Origin: Sphingobium sp.
GTDB lineage: Bacteria > Pseudomonadota > Alphaproteobacteria > Sphingomonadales > Sphingomonadaceae
DNA length: 64,000 nt
Assembly: GCA_003248935.1 (NCBI GenBank)
Contig: QFQF01000004.1
Location: forward strand, 171,116 to 235,115
Reading direction: 5' to 3'
The translations under genes and the position numbers were made by a program. Below the pieces are notes generated by a model. The model worked only from the letters and a program-made list of their open reading frames with translations, made no database searches and was not told where the DNA came from. Shown here piece after piece: positions 24,182-32,127 of the stretch (position 1 is the stretch's first letter; each line of letters begins with the position of its first letter).

Positions 24182-26614
24182 ATGAAGCCTGTTTCCAAGC
24201 GCGCCTTGCTGACCGCAAGTGCAATCGCCGCATTGATCTCCACGCCTTCCTTCGCCGCGGACGAGCCTGTGGCCGGCGCGGCATTGCCGGCCCAAACGGC
24301 CGGGCAAACGGCTGCGAATCCGGGCGCGCCGGCCGCACAGGACGACGCCGGCGCGGCAGAAATCGTCGTGACGGCCCGCCGCCGCGAGGAAGCCCTGTCG
24401 CGCGTTCCGGTTGCCGTCACCGCATTCGACAGCTCAATGCTGGCCGAGCGTTCGATCACCTCGATCGATCAGCTGACCCAGGCGACGCCTGGTCTCACCT
24501 ATGGCCGCTCGGGCGGCAGCGCCAACCCGCAGATCGTGATCCGTGCGCAGAGCCGCTCGAATATCGGCGATGCCGCGCAGCCGGTTCTTACCTATTTTGC
24601 CGATGTGCCGCTTCCTTATGTGGCCAGTGTCATCCCGACCTACGATCTTTCGTCGGTCCAGGTTCTGAAAGGGCCGCAGGGTACCCTGTTCGGCCGCAAC
24701 TCGACCTCCGGCGCGGTGCTGGTCTATCCCACGGCGCCGTCGCACGAACTCGGCGGCTATCTGTCGGCCAGCTATGGCAATTACAACGCGATCGTTGTCG
24801 AAGGCGCGCTCAATGTGCCGATCGTCCAGGACAAGGTTGCGATCCGCGTCGCCGGCCAGCGCAACAAGCGCGACGGACACACGATATCCCAGGTCACCGG
24901 GCAGGATCTGAATGACATCAACGACACGTCGTTCCGCGTGTCGCTGCTGATCGATCTCGGCGATTTCCAGAACACTACTGTCTATGACAACATCCGCTGG
25001 GAGCGGCAGGGCGACGCTGCCGTCCTGACCTATCTTTATCCCGGAACGATCACGCCGCGCTTTCCCGGTTTCAACACCTTCTTCGATTGCGGCACCTCGG
25101 CCTCCTGCGATGTCGATCTCGCGCTCGCGCGGCAACAGGCGGCGGGGGTTCGCAAGAACTTCACCGCTCCGCGCGTCTTCCAGAATGTTCAGCTTCAGGG
25201 CTTGTCGAACACGACCACGCTCAACCTCGGCAACATCACGCTGAAGAACATTCTGGGCTATCGAACCGCCTATCACTACAGCATGACCGATACCGACGGC
25301 ACCGAGATGGGGCTGACAACGGCTGAGAATCTTCAGGATTTCAGCCAGTTCAGCGAGGAGTTCCAGGTCCAGGGAAGCTTCCTCGAGGACCGGCTCGATA
25401 CCATCTTCGGCGCATTCTATCTCAAATCAAAGCCCAGCGGCCGCACCGGTCTGATCGTCGCTCCCTTCACGCCCCGCCTGCCGGCTTCGCTTGTGCTGAG
25501 CTACCGTACGCAGGAAAGCAAAGCGCTGTTCGGACAAGCCAGTTTCAACCTGGGCGGCGGCTTCAAGATCGATGCCGGTGTCCGTCACACATGGGACAAG
25601 ACCACGTCGTGCGCGACTGGCTATAGCGCGAACAATCCGTATGTTCCCGGCACGCCTGTCGCATCGCTCGATCAGTGCCGGAACGGCGGAACGCTCACGG
25701 TGAACGGCGCGCCCGTGACGGTGAAGGGGACACAAGCCGTCGCGGATTCCGCGGCGTGGACCTGGAACCTGGGCGTCAACTATCAGGCGACCGAGAGCAT
25801 CTTCCTCTATGCTACCGTTCGCCGCGGCTATCGCGCAGGCGGCGTCAATACGCCGGTTCTTGGCGGGATCCTGACCCCGTTCCAGACCTATGAACCCGAG
25901 ACGGTCGTCGATGCCGAGATCGGCATGAAGGCGCGCTGGTCTGCCGGCGGCGTGCGCGGCACGTTCAACATCGATGTCTTCCGAGGCACGTACAACGGAT
26001 CGCAGCGAGGCGTTAACGGAACCAACAACAATTTCGATGGCGACGGTAATCCCAATAACGACCCATCGGCCGGTACGATCATCATCAATGCCGGCAAGGC
26101 GCGGGTGCAGGGCTTCGACATCGACGCGACGATCACGCCGACACGCGGCCTCACATTCGGCGGCTTTATCAGCTACAATGATGCGAAATATCTGGATACC
26201 GGAACCCCGGCAGTCCTTGCATCGCGAAACGCCTTCCCCGCCAAGCCCGAGGACACAGCGTTCCCCTATGCGCCGGCGCTCACCCTGGGCGGCAATGTCA
26301 GCTATGAAACCTCTCTCGGCCCGGATATTGGCGGCCTGACGTTCAATGCCGATGTCTATCGGGCGAGCCGGACCTATTTCAGCCCCTTCAAGAACGACAA
26401 ACAGTTGAGCCAAGGTGCCTATGCGTTGGTTGGCGCGCGGCTGGACTGGACCGATGTCGGCGGAACCCCGCTGACGCTGGGCGTCTTCGCCCGCAACCTG
26501 TTCAATGAAGTCTATGCGGTCGGTGGTGCCAATACCGCGACTTCAGCCGGGTATGCGTCACTGTTCTACAACGAACCGCGCACCTATGGTGTTCAGGCCA
26601 AGCTGAAATTCTGA
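24182..26614 (+). CDS. TonB-dependent outer-membrane receptor
   Basis: Outer-membrane receptor of 810 residues. Signal peptide MKPVSKRALLTASAIAALIS with cleavage near SFAAD, a linker rich in Ala, Pro and Gln, then the plug start EIVVTARRREEALSRVPVAV. Plug landmarks GPQGTLFGRNSTSGAVLV and later barrel strands with many aromatic residues are present; the protein ends in a strand with terminal Phe (AKLKF). ATG 24182 follows GAGGGAGGGG. Likely imports a bulky carbon source in TonB/ExbBD-dependent manner. It lies after the SDR/MDR/TauD operon with its own 132-bp gap and is closed by a hairpin terminator at 26640. Confidence 0.95.
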   Translation: MKPVSKRALLTASAIAALISTPSFAADEPVAGAALPAQTAGQTAANPGAPAAQDDAGAAEIVVTARRREEALSRVPVAVTAFDSSMLAERSITSIDQLTQATPGLTYGRSGGSANPQIVIRAQSRSNIGDAAQPVLTYFADVPLPYVASVIPTYDLSSVQVLKGPQGTLFGRNSTSGAVLVYPTAPSHELGGYLSASYGNYNAIVVEGALNVPIVQDKVAIRVAGQRNKRDGHTISQVTGQDLNDINDTSFRVSLLIDLGDFQNTTVYDNIRWERQGDAAVLTYLYPGTITPRFPGFNTFFDCGTSASCDVDLALARQQAAGVRKNFTAPRVFQNVQLQGLSNTTTLNLGNITLKNILGYRTAYHYSMTDTDGTEMGLTTAENLQDFSQFSEEFQVQGSFLEDRLDTIFGAFYLKSKPSGRTGLIVAPFTPRLPASLVLSYRTQESKALFGQASFNLGGGFKIDAGVRHTWDKTTSCATGYSANNPYVPGTPVASLDQCRNGGTLTVNGAPVTVKGTQAVADSAAWTWNLGVNYQATESIFLYATVRRGYRAGGVNTPVLGGILTPFQTYEPETVVDAEIGMKARWSAGGVRGTFNIDVFRGTYNGSQRGVNGTNNNFDGDGNPNNDPSAGTIIINAGKARVQGFDIDATITPTRGLTFGGFISYNDAKYLDTGTPAVLASRNAFPAKPEDTAFPYAPALTLGGNVSYETSLGPDIGGLTFNADVYRASRTYFSPFKNDKQLSQGAYALVGARLDWTDVGGTPLTLGVFARNLFNEVYAVGGANTATSAGYASLFYNEPRTYGVQAKLKF

Positions 26615-26639
26615 CACCCGACTGACGATTGTCATGACG

Positions 26640-26667
26640 AGACGGCGGGCCTTGCGGTCCGCCGTCT
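26640..26667 (+). terminator. hairpin terminator after the TonB receptor
   Basis: AGACGGCGG at 26640-26648 pairs with CCGCCGTCT at 26659-26667, followed by TCATTT. It lies 26 bp after the receptor stop codon. The remaining gap up to 26896 holds no supported gene. Confidence 0.65.
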
Positions 26668-26896
26668 TCATTTGCGGGCCGATGACGATCGAGGCCGAAC
26701 ATTATAGCGAACAAGAGCGATCATGTTCGGTCGCGATGATCCCGCTTCCCGCTCGACGCCCTTCCCAAAGCAAGAACAGACAGCCTACTCGTTAATTCTG
26801 ACAATCCATCAAGAATACGATTGCAAGCCATGCTGCATCGCGGCAAGTGCGAGTTGTTCGTGCTGTCCGCGGACAGGCTTGGAGACCGATCAAACC

Positions 26897-27181
26897 ATGA
26901 AACCCTATCTGACGTGCATGTGCGCGGCACTCCTCTTCGCCGCGCCGGTGCAAGCATTGGCAGCGCAGGCCGCGCCCGCGGCTACGATTGCCGTAAAGAA
27001 GAACCAAACGATCATCGACGCCGACGGCCGCGTGCTGGGCAAGGTCTATGAAGTGAATGATGCGGGCGGCTTCGTTACCTTCACCGCGCAGATGAAGGTG
27101 TATCGCGTGCCCATCTCGACGCTGTCGGCCGAGGGGGCGCGGCTCAAGACCAGTCTGACCCGCAAGGCGATCGGTCTCTGA
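26897..27181 (+). CDS. small exported protein, PRC-barrel-like pattern
   Basis: Protein of 94 residues. It begins with a signal peptide (MKPYLTCMCAALLFAAPVQA, cleavage near LAAQA). The mature part has DADGRVLGKVYEVND and VPISTLSAEGARLKTSLTRK, a pattern reminiscent of PRC-barrel-like small periplasmic proteins of sphingomonads. It stands alone behind the TonB receptor terminator and has its own hairpin terminator. No enzyme motif. Function not assigned; unlikely to be part of the catabolic route. Confidence 0.7.
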   Translation: MKPYLTCMCAALLFAAPVQALAAQAAPAATIAVKKNQTIIDADGRVLGKVYEVNDAGGFVTFTAQMKVYRVPISTLSAEGARLKTSLTRKAIGL

Positions 27182-27186
27182 AGCGC

Positions 27187-27208
27187 AGGGGCCGGCGAGC
27201 CGGCCCCT
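27187..27208. terminator. hairpin terminator between convergent genes
   Basis: AGGGGCCGGC-GA-GCCGGCCCCT at 27187-27208 followed by TCC, in the 29-bp gap between the small exported protein (plus) and the TetR gene (minus, stop at 27211). Near-perfect stem; could act in both directions. Confidence 0.7.
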
Positions 27209-27210
27209 TC

Positions 27211-27855
27211 CTAACCTTGCGGAGCGATCATGCGGGTCAATATGCGCGCCTGCGCGGCGCGGATACGCTGCGCCGATATAGTCAGCCGGGGTTCCCGGTG
27301 CACCGCAGCAGCGAGCCGTTCAATCGATGCGAATAGCACGATGCTCTCGGCATAGGCATCGGTTTCATCCAGCGGGGGCTCCAGATGCGGCGCCCGCTTC
27401 AACAACTCCCAAAAGCGGCTGAGCACCGCTTCCGCCCATCGGCCGCGTAACTTGGTGAACCTTGGATCCCCCCGGTCCGCCTCCATCATACGATAATAGA
27501 GCACCGCATTGTGCCGCTCCCATTGCTCGGCAAGCATCTTCAGGAATGCCTCGCTGTCTTCCGCGACCCGCGCGTTGCTGCGGAAGATGTCGAGCTTCGA
27601 AAATGCTGCCAGCATGTCTTCGGTCGCCGCCTCGCTGAGCGCATAGAGAATATCCTGCACATCGCGAAAATAGACGTAGAATGTTGCCGATGCGGTTCCG
27701 GCCTCGGCGGCGATCGCCATCGCGGTGAGATCTATCGGCGAGGTCGAAGTGAGCAACAATGCGGCCGCGTCGACCAGGCGCTGACGCGTCTCGCGCCCCT
27801 TGCGGCCCAACGCGTGCGGCGACGAGGATCGAAAGAGAGCATCAGCACGCGTCAT
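27211..27855 (-). CDS. TetR-family regulator
   Basis: Regulator of 214 residues. The helix-turn-helix region reads KGRETRQRLVDAAALLLTS, then MAIAAEAGTASATFYVYF and FRDVQDILYAL, the standard TetR N-terminus with the F-Y-x-Y/H-F helix 3 pattern. ATG 27855 is the first Met before the domain. It is 10 bp downstream of a minus-strand SDR gene, so the two are cotranscribed. A near-perfect dyad at 28605-28624, in front of the SDR, is a candidate operator. It resembles in its HTH the TetR at 34374. Confidence 0.9.
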   Translation of the reverse strand: MTRADALFRSSSPHALGRKGRETRQRLVDAAALLLTSTSPIDLTAMAIAAEAGTASATFYVYFRDVQDILYALSEAATEDMLAAFSKLDIFRSNARVAEDSEAFLKMLAEQWERHNAVLYYRMMEADRGDPRFTKLRGRWAEAVLSRFWELLKRAPHLEPPLDETDAYAESIVLFASIERLAAAVHREPRLTISAQRIRAAQARILTRMIAPQG

Positions 27856-27865
27856 GATGTGGAAT

Positions 27866-28534
27866 CTAGACGCCCGCTGTACCGAGTGAAAGCTTGATAC
27901 CAGTCCCGGTGATCGCTGCGGCATCCTGCGAGACCAGGAATGCCACCACCGCCGCCGCGCTTTCGAGACTCACCCAGCCCGCCGGATCGGCGTCGGGCAT
28001 GTCCTTGCGGTTGGCCGGCGTATCGAGGATGGTCGGCAGAATTGCGTTAACGCGAATGCCCCTGTCCCGAAGCTCTTCGGCAAGGCTCTCGGTCAGCGCC
28101 ATGACGCCTGCCTTCGAGGCCGCATAGGGCGCCATGCCCATGCCTGGCGCGGCGGATGCCGCCGCGCCGACATTCACGATCGCACCTGATTTCAGGTGAG
28201 GCAGCACCGCCCGCGAGCTGATTGCCGCGGTGCGCACGTTGATGCGATACATCGCGTCCCAGCTTGCCATCGACCCGGTTTCCACCGGCTCCCAGGTGAA
28301 ACCGCCGGCGACATTGATCAACGCATCGATCTCGCCCAACGCACCCGCCGCCTCGGAGAACGCTGCCGCCACCGCCGTTTCATCGGCAAGATCAACACCT
28401 GCGATGACGCGGTCCGCGTCACTCTCGCCCGATGCGATATCGACTGCAACCACGCGATGCCCCCGGGACTTCAAGGTCGTCACGACCGCGCGCCCCAATC
28501 CGCCCAGTCCCCCTGTGACGATCACATGTCCCAT
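27866..28534 (-). CDS. SDR-family oxidoreductase
   Basis: Compact SDR of 222 residues beginning MGHVIVTGGLGGLGRAVVTT. The NNAG element appears as NVAGGF and the catalytic site is PYAASKAGV (YxxxK intact). The C-terminus ITGTGIKLSLGTAGV lacks the common VDGG end. First gene of a two-gene operon with the TetR regulator; divergent from the crotonase at 28675. Possible 3-hydroxyacyl-CoA or alcohol dehydrogenase; substrate unknown. Confidence 0.88.
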   Translation of the reverse strand: MGHVIVTGGLGGLGRAVVTTLKSRGHRVVAVDIASGESDADRVIAGVDLADETAVAAAFSEAAGALGEIDALINVAGGFTWEPVETGSMASWDAMYRINVRTAAISSRAVLPHLKSGAIVNVGAAASAAPGMGMAPYAASKAGVMALTESLAEELRDRGIRVNAILPTILDTPANRKDMPDADPAGWVSLESAAAVVAFLVSQDAAAITGTGIKLSLGTAGV

Positions 28535-28604
28535 CGCTATCCTCCAATACACTCGATTCTACGCGATCTAACCCGATCGCCCGCTGCCGCCAACGCAACC
28601 AGAA

Positions 28605-28624
28605 AGCATCGAATATGCGATGCT
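28605..28624. promoter_or_regulatory. near-perfect 20-bp palindrome in a divergent promoter
   Basis: AGCATCG-AATATG-CGATGCT: 7-bp arms, and 18 of 20 positions symmetric. Located between the SDR/TetR operon (minus) and the crotonase gene (plus). Best candidate operator for the local TetR regulator (27211-27855). Confidence 0.45.
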
Positions 28625-28674
28625 CTAACCGGCGCCTTGCGCTGCGGACTGCGGAGATAGGAAGGTGAGCCGTG

Positions 28675-29397
28675 ATGAGGATAATGCGGACCGATGACCG
28701 CGATGTCGCGGTGCTCATGCTCAATCGCCCGGAGCGATTGAACGCGATCGACACCGCGATGCTGGCTGAGCTCAACACCCATCTCGACACGATCGAGAAC
28801 GATGCCAGCCGCGCGTTGGTGATCACAGGTTCGCCGCGCGCTTTTTGCGTCGGTTCCGACCTCAAGGAGAAGGGCGCGGATGGCGAGCTGCGCATCCGTC
28901 ACATGCATGCGTTGATCCAGCGGCTCCGGGCATTTCCGAAAATCGGGGTCGCCGCGCTTTCCGGCTACGCATTGGGAGGCGGGCTGGAAATCGCATTGGG
29001 ACTGCAGTTTCGGATCGCCGACCCTGATGCCGTGCTAGGCCTGCCCGAGGTGAAACTCGGCTTGATACCCGCTTATGGGGCGACGCAGATCTTGCCCCGC
29101 CTGATCGGCGAGACGCGGTCGCTCGACCTGATGCTGAGCGGCGACCCGATCGACCCGGTCACCGCGCTGGCCTGGGGGCTGATCGATCGGATCAGCGAGA
29201 ACGTGATCGAGGCCGCAGTCGAATTCGCACTGCAACGCGCAGGCAACCGTCCCCCTGCCGAGGCCGCGATACGTCAAGCGGTACGCGCGAGCGGGATGCC
29301 GCTTGCCGAAGGCCTGGACGTGGAGCGCGAACTGGCGATCGCGACGTCTGGAAGCAATGAGGCGAAGGCCGCGCTCGCGGCCTTCAAGGCACGCTAA
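28675..29397 (+). CDS. enoyl-CoA hydratase/isomerase (crotonase) family
   Basis: Crotonase of 240 residues. Oxyanion motifs SPRAFCVGSDLKEKG and GYALGGGLEIALGLQFRIA are present, and the catalytic segment is PEVKLGLIPAYGATQILPRLIGE, so the first Glu is kept. ATG 28675 follows AGGAAGGTGAG. It is a single-gene unit, divergent from the SDR/TetR pair; its 3' end overlaps the convergent nitronate monooxygenase-like gene by 14 bp. Probably hydrates or isomerises an enoyl-CoA; substrate unknown. Confidence 0.92.
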   Translation: MRIMRTDDRDVAVLMLNRPERLNAIDTAMLAELNTHLDTIENDASRALVITGSPRAFCVGSDLKEKGADGELRIRHMHALIQRLRAFPKIGVAALSGYALGGGLEIALGLQFRIADPDAVLGLPEVKLGLIPAYGATQILPRLIGETRSLDLMLSGDPIDPVTALAWGLIDRISENVIEAAVEFALQRAGNRPPAEAAIRQAVRASGMPLAEGLDVERELAIATSGSNEAKAALAAFKAR

Positions 29398-30316
29398 CCG
29401 CCCCGATCGCGGCCGCGTAGTCGGTAGACCAGCGTTCGACCAGTTCGGCGACGGACGGCACGTCCGTGATCGCACCGACGCCCTGCCCGGCGGACCAGAT
29501 GTCCTTCCAGGGTCTGAGTCCGCGTTCGTCAAGCACGCGAAGCGGGCCGGTCGCGGCCTGAAACAAGGCCGGGTCGAGTCCATTGGCAGCGAGCGATCTG
29601 GTCAGGAAATTCGCCGGCGTCCCGGTGATCCCGCGTGTCGCCAGCACATCCTTTGCGCGCGATGCGATGAGCATCGCGTGATAGTCGGGATGTACCGATG
29701 CCTCCCGCGTCGCGATGAAGCGGGTACCCATATAGGCAAGATCTGCTCCCATCATCCGCGCTGCCGCTACATCCCGCCCCGTTGACATGCCCCCGGCCAG
29801 CAGAATGGTGCCGTCGAATACGGCGCGCACCTCGTTCAGCACTGCAAAGGGGTTGAGCCAGCCAGTGTGCCCCCCGGCACCCGCCGTCAACACGATCAGG
29901 CCATCGACCCCCGCCTGCGCTGCGATCTCGGCGTGGCGCGCGCTGGCGACGTCGTGAAAGACGGTGCCACCATAGTCATGTACCGCCGCAACGACATCAT
30001 GATCCGCTCCGAAGGAGGTGATCACGAGCGGAACCTGGCGTCGCACTGTAATCGCCAGATCTTCAGCCAGCCGTCCATTCTGCTTGCCGACGATGAGGTT
30101 CACGCCATAGGCGGCATCAGTCTCATCCAACGCAGCGCCGATCTGCTCGAGCCAGCTCTCATAGTCCGCCGCGCTGCGCGCGTTCAGTGATGGGAAGGTT
30201 CCGATGATCCCTGCCTTGCATGCCGCGATCGTCAGCGCCGGATTTGAGATGAGGAACATCGGCGCCACCATCACGGGTAGCTCGAGATTGCACCGAAGCC
30301 GTTCAGCGATGGCCAT
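29384..30316 (-). CDS. nitronate monooxygenase / 2-nitropropane dioxygenase-like flavoprotein
   Basis: FMN-dependent TIM-barrel protein of 310 residues. Visible features: VMVAPMFLISNPALTIAA at the N-terminus, the catalytic/FMN segment TAGAGGHTGWLNPF, and the phosphate-binding LLAGGMSTGRDVAAARMMGADLAYMGTRF. Class II-type nitronate monooxygenase-like proteins in lipid clusters often oxidise or reduce unsaturated CoA esters, or have unknown substrates; true nitronate activity is not implied. Single gene, divergent from the SDR/crotonase/ACAD operon at 30502. Confidence 0.88.
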   Translation of the reverse strand: MAIAERLRCNLELPVMVAPMFLISNPALTIAACKAGIIGTFPSLNARSAADYESWLEQIGAALDETDAAYGVNLIVGKQNGRLAEDLAITVRRQVPLVITSFGADHDVVAAVHDYGGTVFHDVASARHAEIAAQAGVDGLIVLTAGAGGHTGWLNPFAVLNEVRAVFDGTILLAGGMSTGRDVAAARMMGADLAYMGTRFIATREASVHPDYHAMLIASRAKDVLATRGITGTPANFLTRSLAANGLDPALFQAATGPLRVLDERGLRPWKDIWSAGQGVGAITDVPSVAELVERWSTDYAAAIGAVSVP

Positions 30317-30384
30317 GTCGATATCCTGTTGCCCCGCGCGAGCCTATCGGATGCGGACGCCGTTTAGTATCCTTGGCGCGACGC

Positions 30385-30398
30385 ATCACAACCATGCG
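30385..30398. promoter_or_regulatory. candidate IclR-regulon site (one mismatch)
   Basis: ATCAC-AACC-ATGCG; on the minus strand CGCAT-GGTT-GTGAT, one base off the A(T/G)CA(C/T)-N4-GTGAT dyad found upstream of the IclR gene. It lies between the nitronate monooxygenase-like gene and the SDR/crotonase/ACAD operon. Confidence 0.35.
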
Positions 30399-30501
30399 CT
30401 TGGCTGCCGCTCCATTGCGCAGAGACGGCGCGAGACATACCGCAATGTCCGACAGGCTGAAGGGGCCGATACGTTCACAATGCTTCCTGGAGCAGACGCT
30501 T

Positions 30502-31281
30502 ATGAAACTCGATTCCTCGATTTCCGCGATCGTCACCGGCGGTGCCTCCGGCCTCGGGCACGCAACCGCGAAGGCGATCGCCGAAACAGGCGCGAAAGTC
30601 GCCATTTTCGATCTCAATGAGGAACTGGGCGAGAAGGTTGCCGCCGAAATCGGTGGCATTTTCTGCAAGGTCGATGTGCTGTCCGACGAGTCAGTCGATG
30701 CGGCGTTCGAGAAGGCCCGTTCGGCAAATGGCCAGGAGCGCGTGCTGGTCAATTGCGCCGGGACGGGCAACTCGATCAAGACTGCCGGCGTCGACAAGAA
30801 GACCGGTGAGATCAGGTATTTCCCCAGCGACAAGTTCGCCTGGGTTTTGATGGTCAACACGGTGGGCACATTCCGCTGCATCACCCGTTCGGCGGCGGGC
30901 ATGCTGACGCTCGACCCGGTGGACGGGGAGCGTGGCGCGATCGTTTGCACCGCATCCGCTGCAGCCCAGGACGGGCAGATGGGTCAGGCGGCCTATTCAG
31001 CGTCGAAGGCGGCTGTGGTCGGCATGACGCTCCCGATCGCGCGTGATCTCTCCGGCTCGGCGATCCGCATCAACACGATCATGCCGGGCATTTTCGCGAC
31101 GCCGCCGATGCTGGGCGTGCCGGACAATGTGCGCAGCGTACTGGAGGCATCGGTCCCCTTCCCGAAACGCTTCGGGGCCCCGGCTGAATATGCCAGCCTG
31201 GTGCTGGAAATGGTACGAAACGGCTATTTCAACGGCGAGACCGTGCGTCTCGATGGCGCCATCCGCATGCCGATGCGCTGA
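30502..31281 (+). CDS. SDR, HSD17B10-like 3-hydroxyacyl-CoA dehydrogenase
   Basis: SDR of 259 residues. Motifs: IVTGGASGLGHATAKA, DLNEELG after beta 2, VNCAGT for NNAG, the long insertion GVDKKTGEIRYFPSDKF typical of the type-2 3-hydroxyacyl-CoA dehydrogenase branch, and catalytic YSASKAAV. It ends NGETVRLDGAIRMPMR, also as in that branch. Probably oxidises a 3-hydroxyacyl-CoA with NAD. ATG 30502 begins the family-like N-terminus. First gene of an operon with a crotonase (11 bp gap) and a fused ACAD. Confidence 0.93.
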   Translation: MKLDSSISAIVTGGASGLGHATAKAIAETGAKVAIFDLNEELGEKVAAEIGGIFCKVDVLSDESVDAAFEKARSANGQERVLVNCAGTGNSIKTAGVDKKTGEIRYFPSDKFAWVLMVNTVGTFRCITRSAAGMLTLDPVDGERGAIVCTASAAAQDGQMGQAAYSASKAAVVGMTLPIARDLSGSAIRINTIMPGIFATPPMLGVPDNVRSVLEASVPFPKRFGAPAEYASLVLEMVRNGYFNGETVRLDGAIRMPMR

Positions 31282-31292
31282 GGAGCAGCAAG

Positions 31293-32114
31293 ATGAGTTT
31301 TATCCTGTACGAAGTCCGCGACCGCGTTGCGATCGTCACACTCAATCGGCCCGAGGCGAACAACGCGCAGCACCCGCCGCTGCTGGCGGAACTGGACGCC
31401 TCGTTCGACAAGGCGATCGCCGACGACAATGTCCGGGTCATCGTGCTGAACGCCAGCGGCAAGCATTTTTCGGCCGGCCATGACATCTCCGCGGAAGTGG
31501 TGAAGCACGAACCCTGGCTGTCGATGTTCGACGATGTCAGCGCGAACGGCCTGCTTCGGATGTACCGCTGGGAAAGCAAGCATTTCCTCGGCTATTCGAA
31601 CAAGTGGCGCAACCTTCCCAAGCCCACCATCGCCGCGGTTCAGGGGGCCTGTGTCGCGGCCGGGCTGATGCTGATCTGGCCGATGGATCTGATCGTCGCG
31701 GCCGACAATTCGCGCTTTTCCGATCCCGTGATCAACATGGCGATCGGCGGCGTCGAATATCACGGCCACACTTGGGAGTTCGGCCCCCGCAAGGCCAAGG
31801 AAATGCTGTTCACCGGCCGGTGGATGAATGCCGAAGAGGCCGAGAAGGTCGGCATGATCAATCGCGTCGTCCCGCTTGAGCAGCTGCATGAAGCCACGCT
31901 GGCATTGGCGAACGACATCGCGACCAAGCATCCGCACGGCCTGCTCATGGCCAAGCGCGCGGTCAATCAGACGATGGACATCATGGGACAATATGCCGCG
32001 ATCCAGGCGTGCTTCGACACCCATTCTCTGGGCCATGCCAATGCCTGGGCCGCCGAAGGCCGGGTCACGCTCGCCAATCTCGAAGAAATGACTGCAGTCA
32101 ACAAGAAGGCCTGA
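31293..32114 (+). CDS. crotonase-family protein with altered active-site segment
   Basis: Crotonase-fold protein of 273 residues. First oxyanion motif KHFSAGHDISAEV and second ACVAAGLMLIWPMDLIVAA are present. The normal PE-LGL-GGGGT segment is replaced by DPVINMAIGGVEYHGHTWEFGP, with no PE Glu, so the chemistry may differ from simple hydration; related sequences occur in steroid and terpenoid gene sets. ATG 31293 follows GAGGAGCA. It sits between the HSD10-like SDR and the fused ACAD, with 13 bp to the latter. Confidence 0.9.
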   Translation: MSFILYEVRDRVAIVTLNRPEANNAQHPPLLAELDASFDKAIADDNVRVIVLNASGKHFSAGHDISAEVVKHEPWLSMFDDVSANGLLRMYRWESKHFLGYSNKWRNLPKPTIAAVQGACVAAGLMLIWPMDLIVAADNSRFSDPVINMAIGGVEYHGHTWEFGPRKAKEMLFTGRWMNAEEAEKVGMINRVVPLEQLHEATLALANDIATKHPHGLLMAKRAVNQTMDIMGQYAAIQACFDTHSLGHANAWAAEGRVTLANLEEMTAVNKKA

Positions 32115-32127
32115 AGGATTCCGTCCA

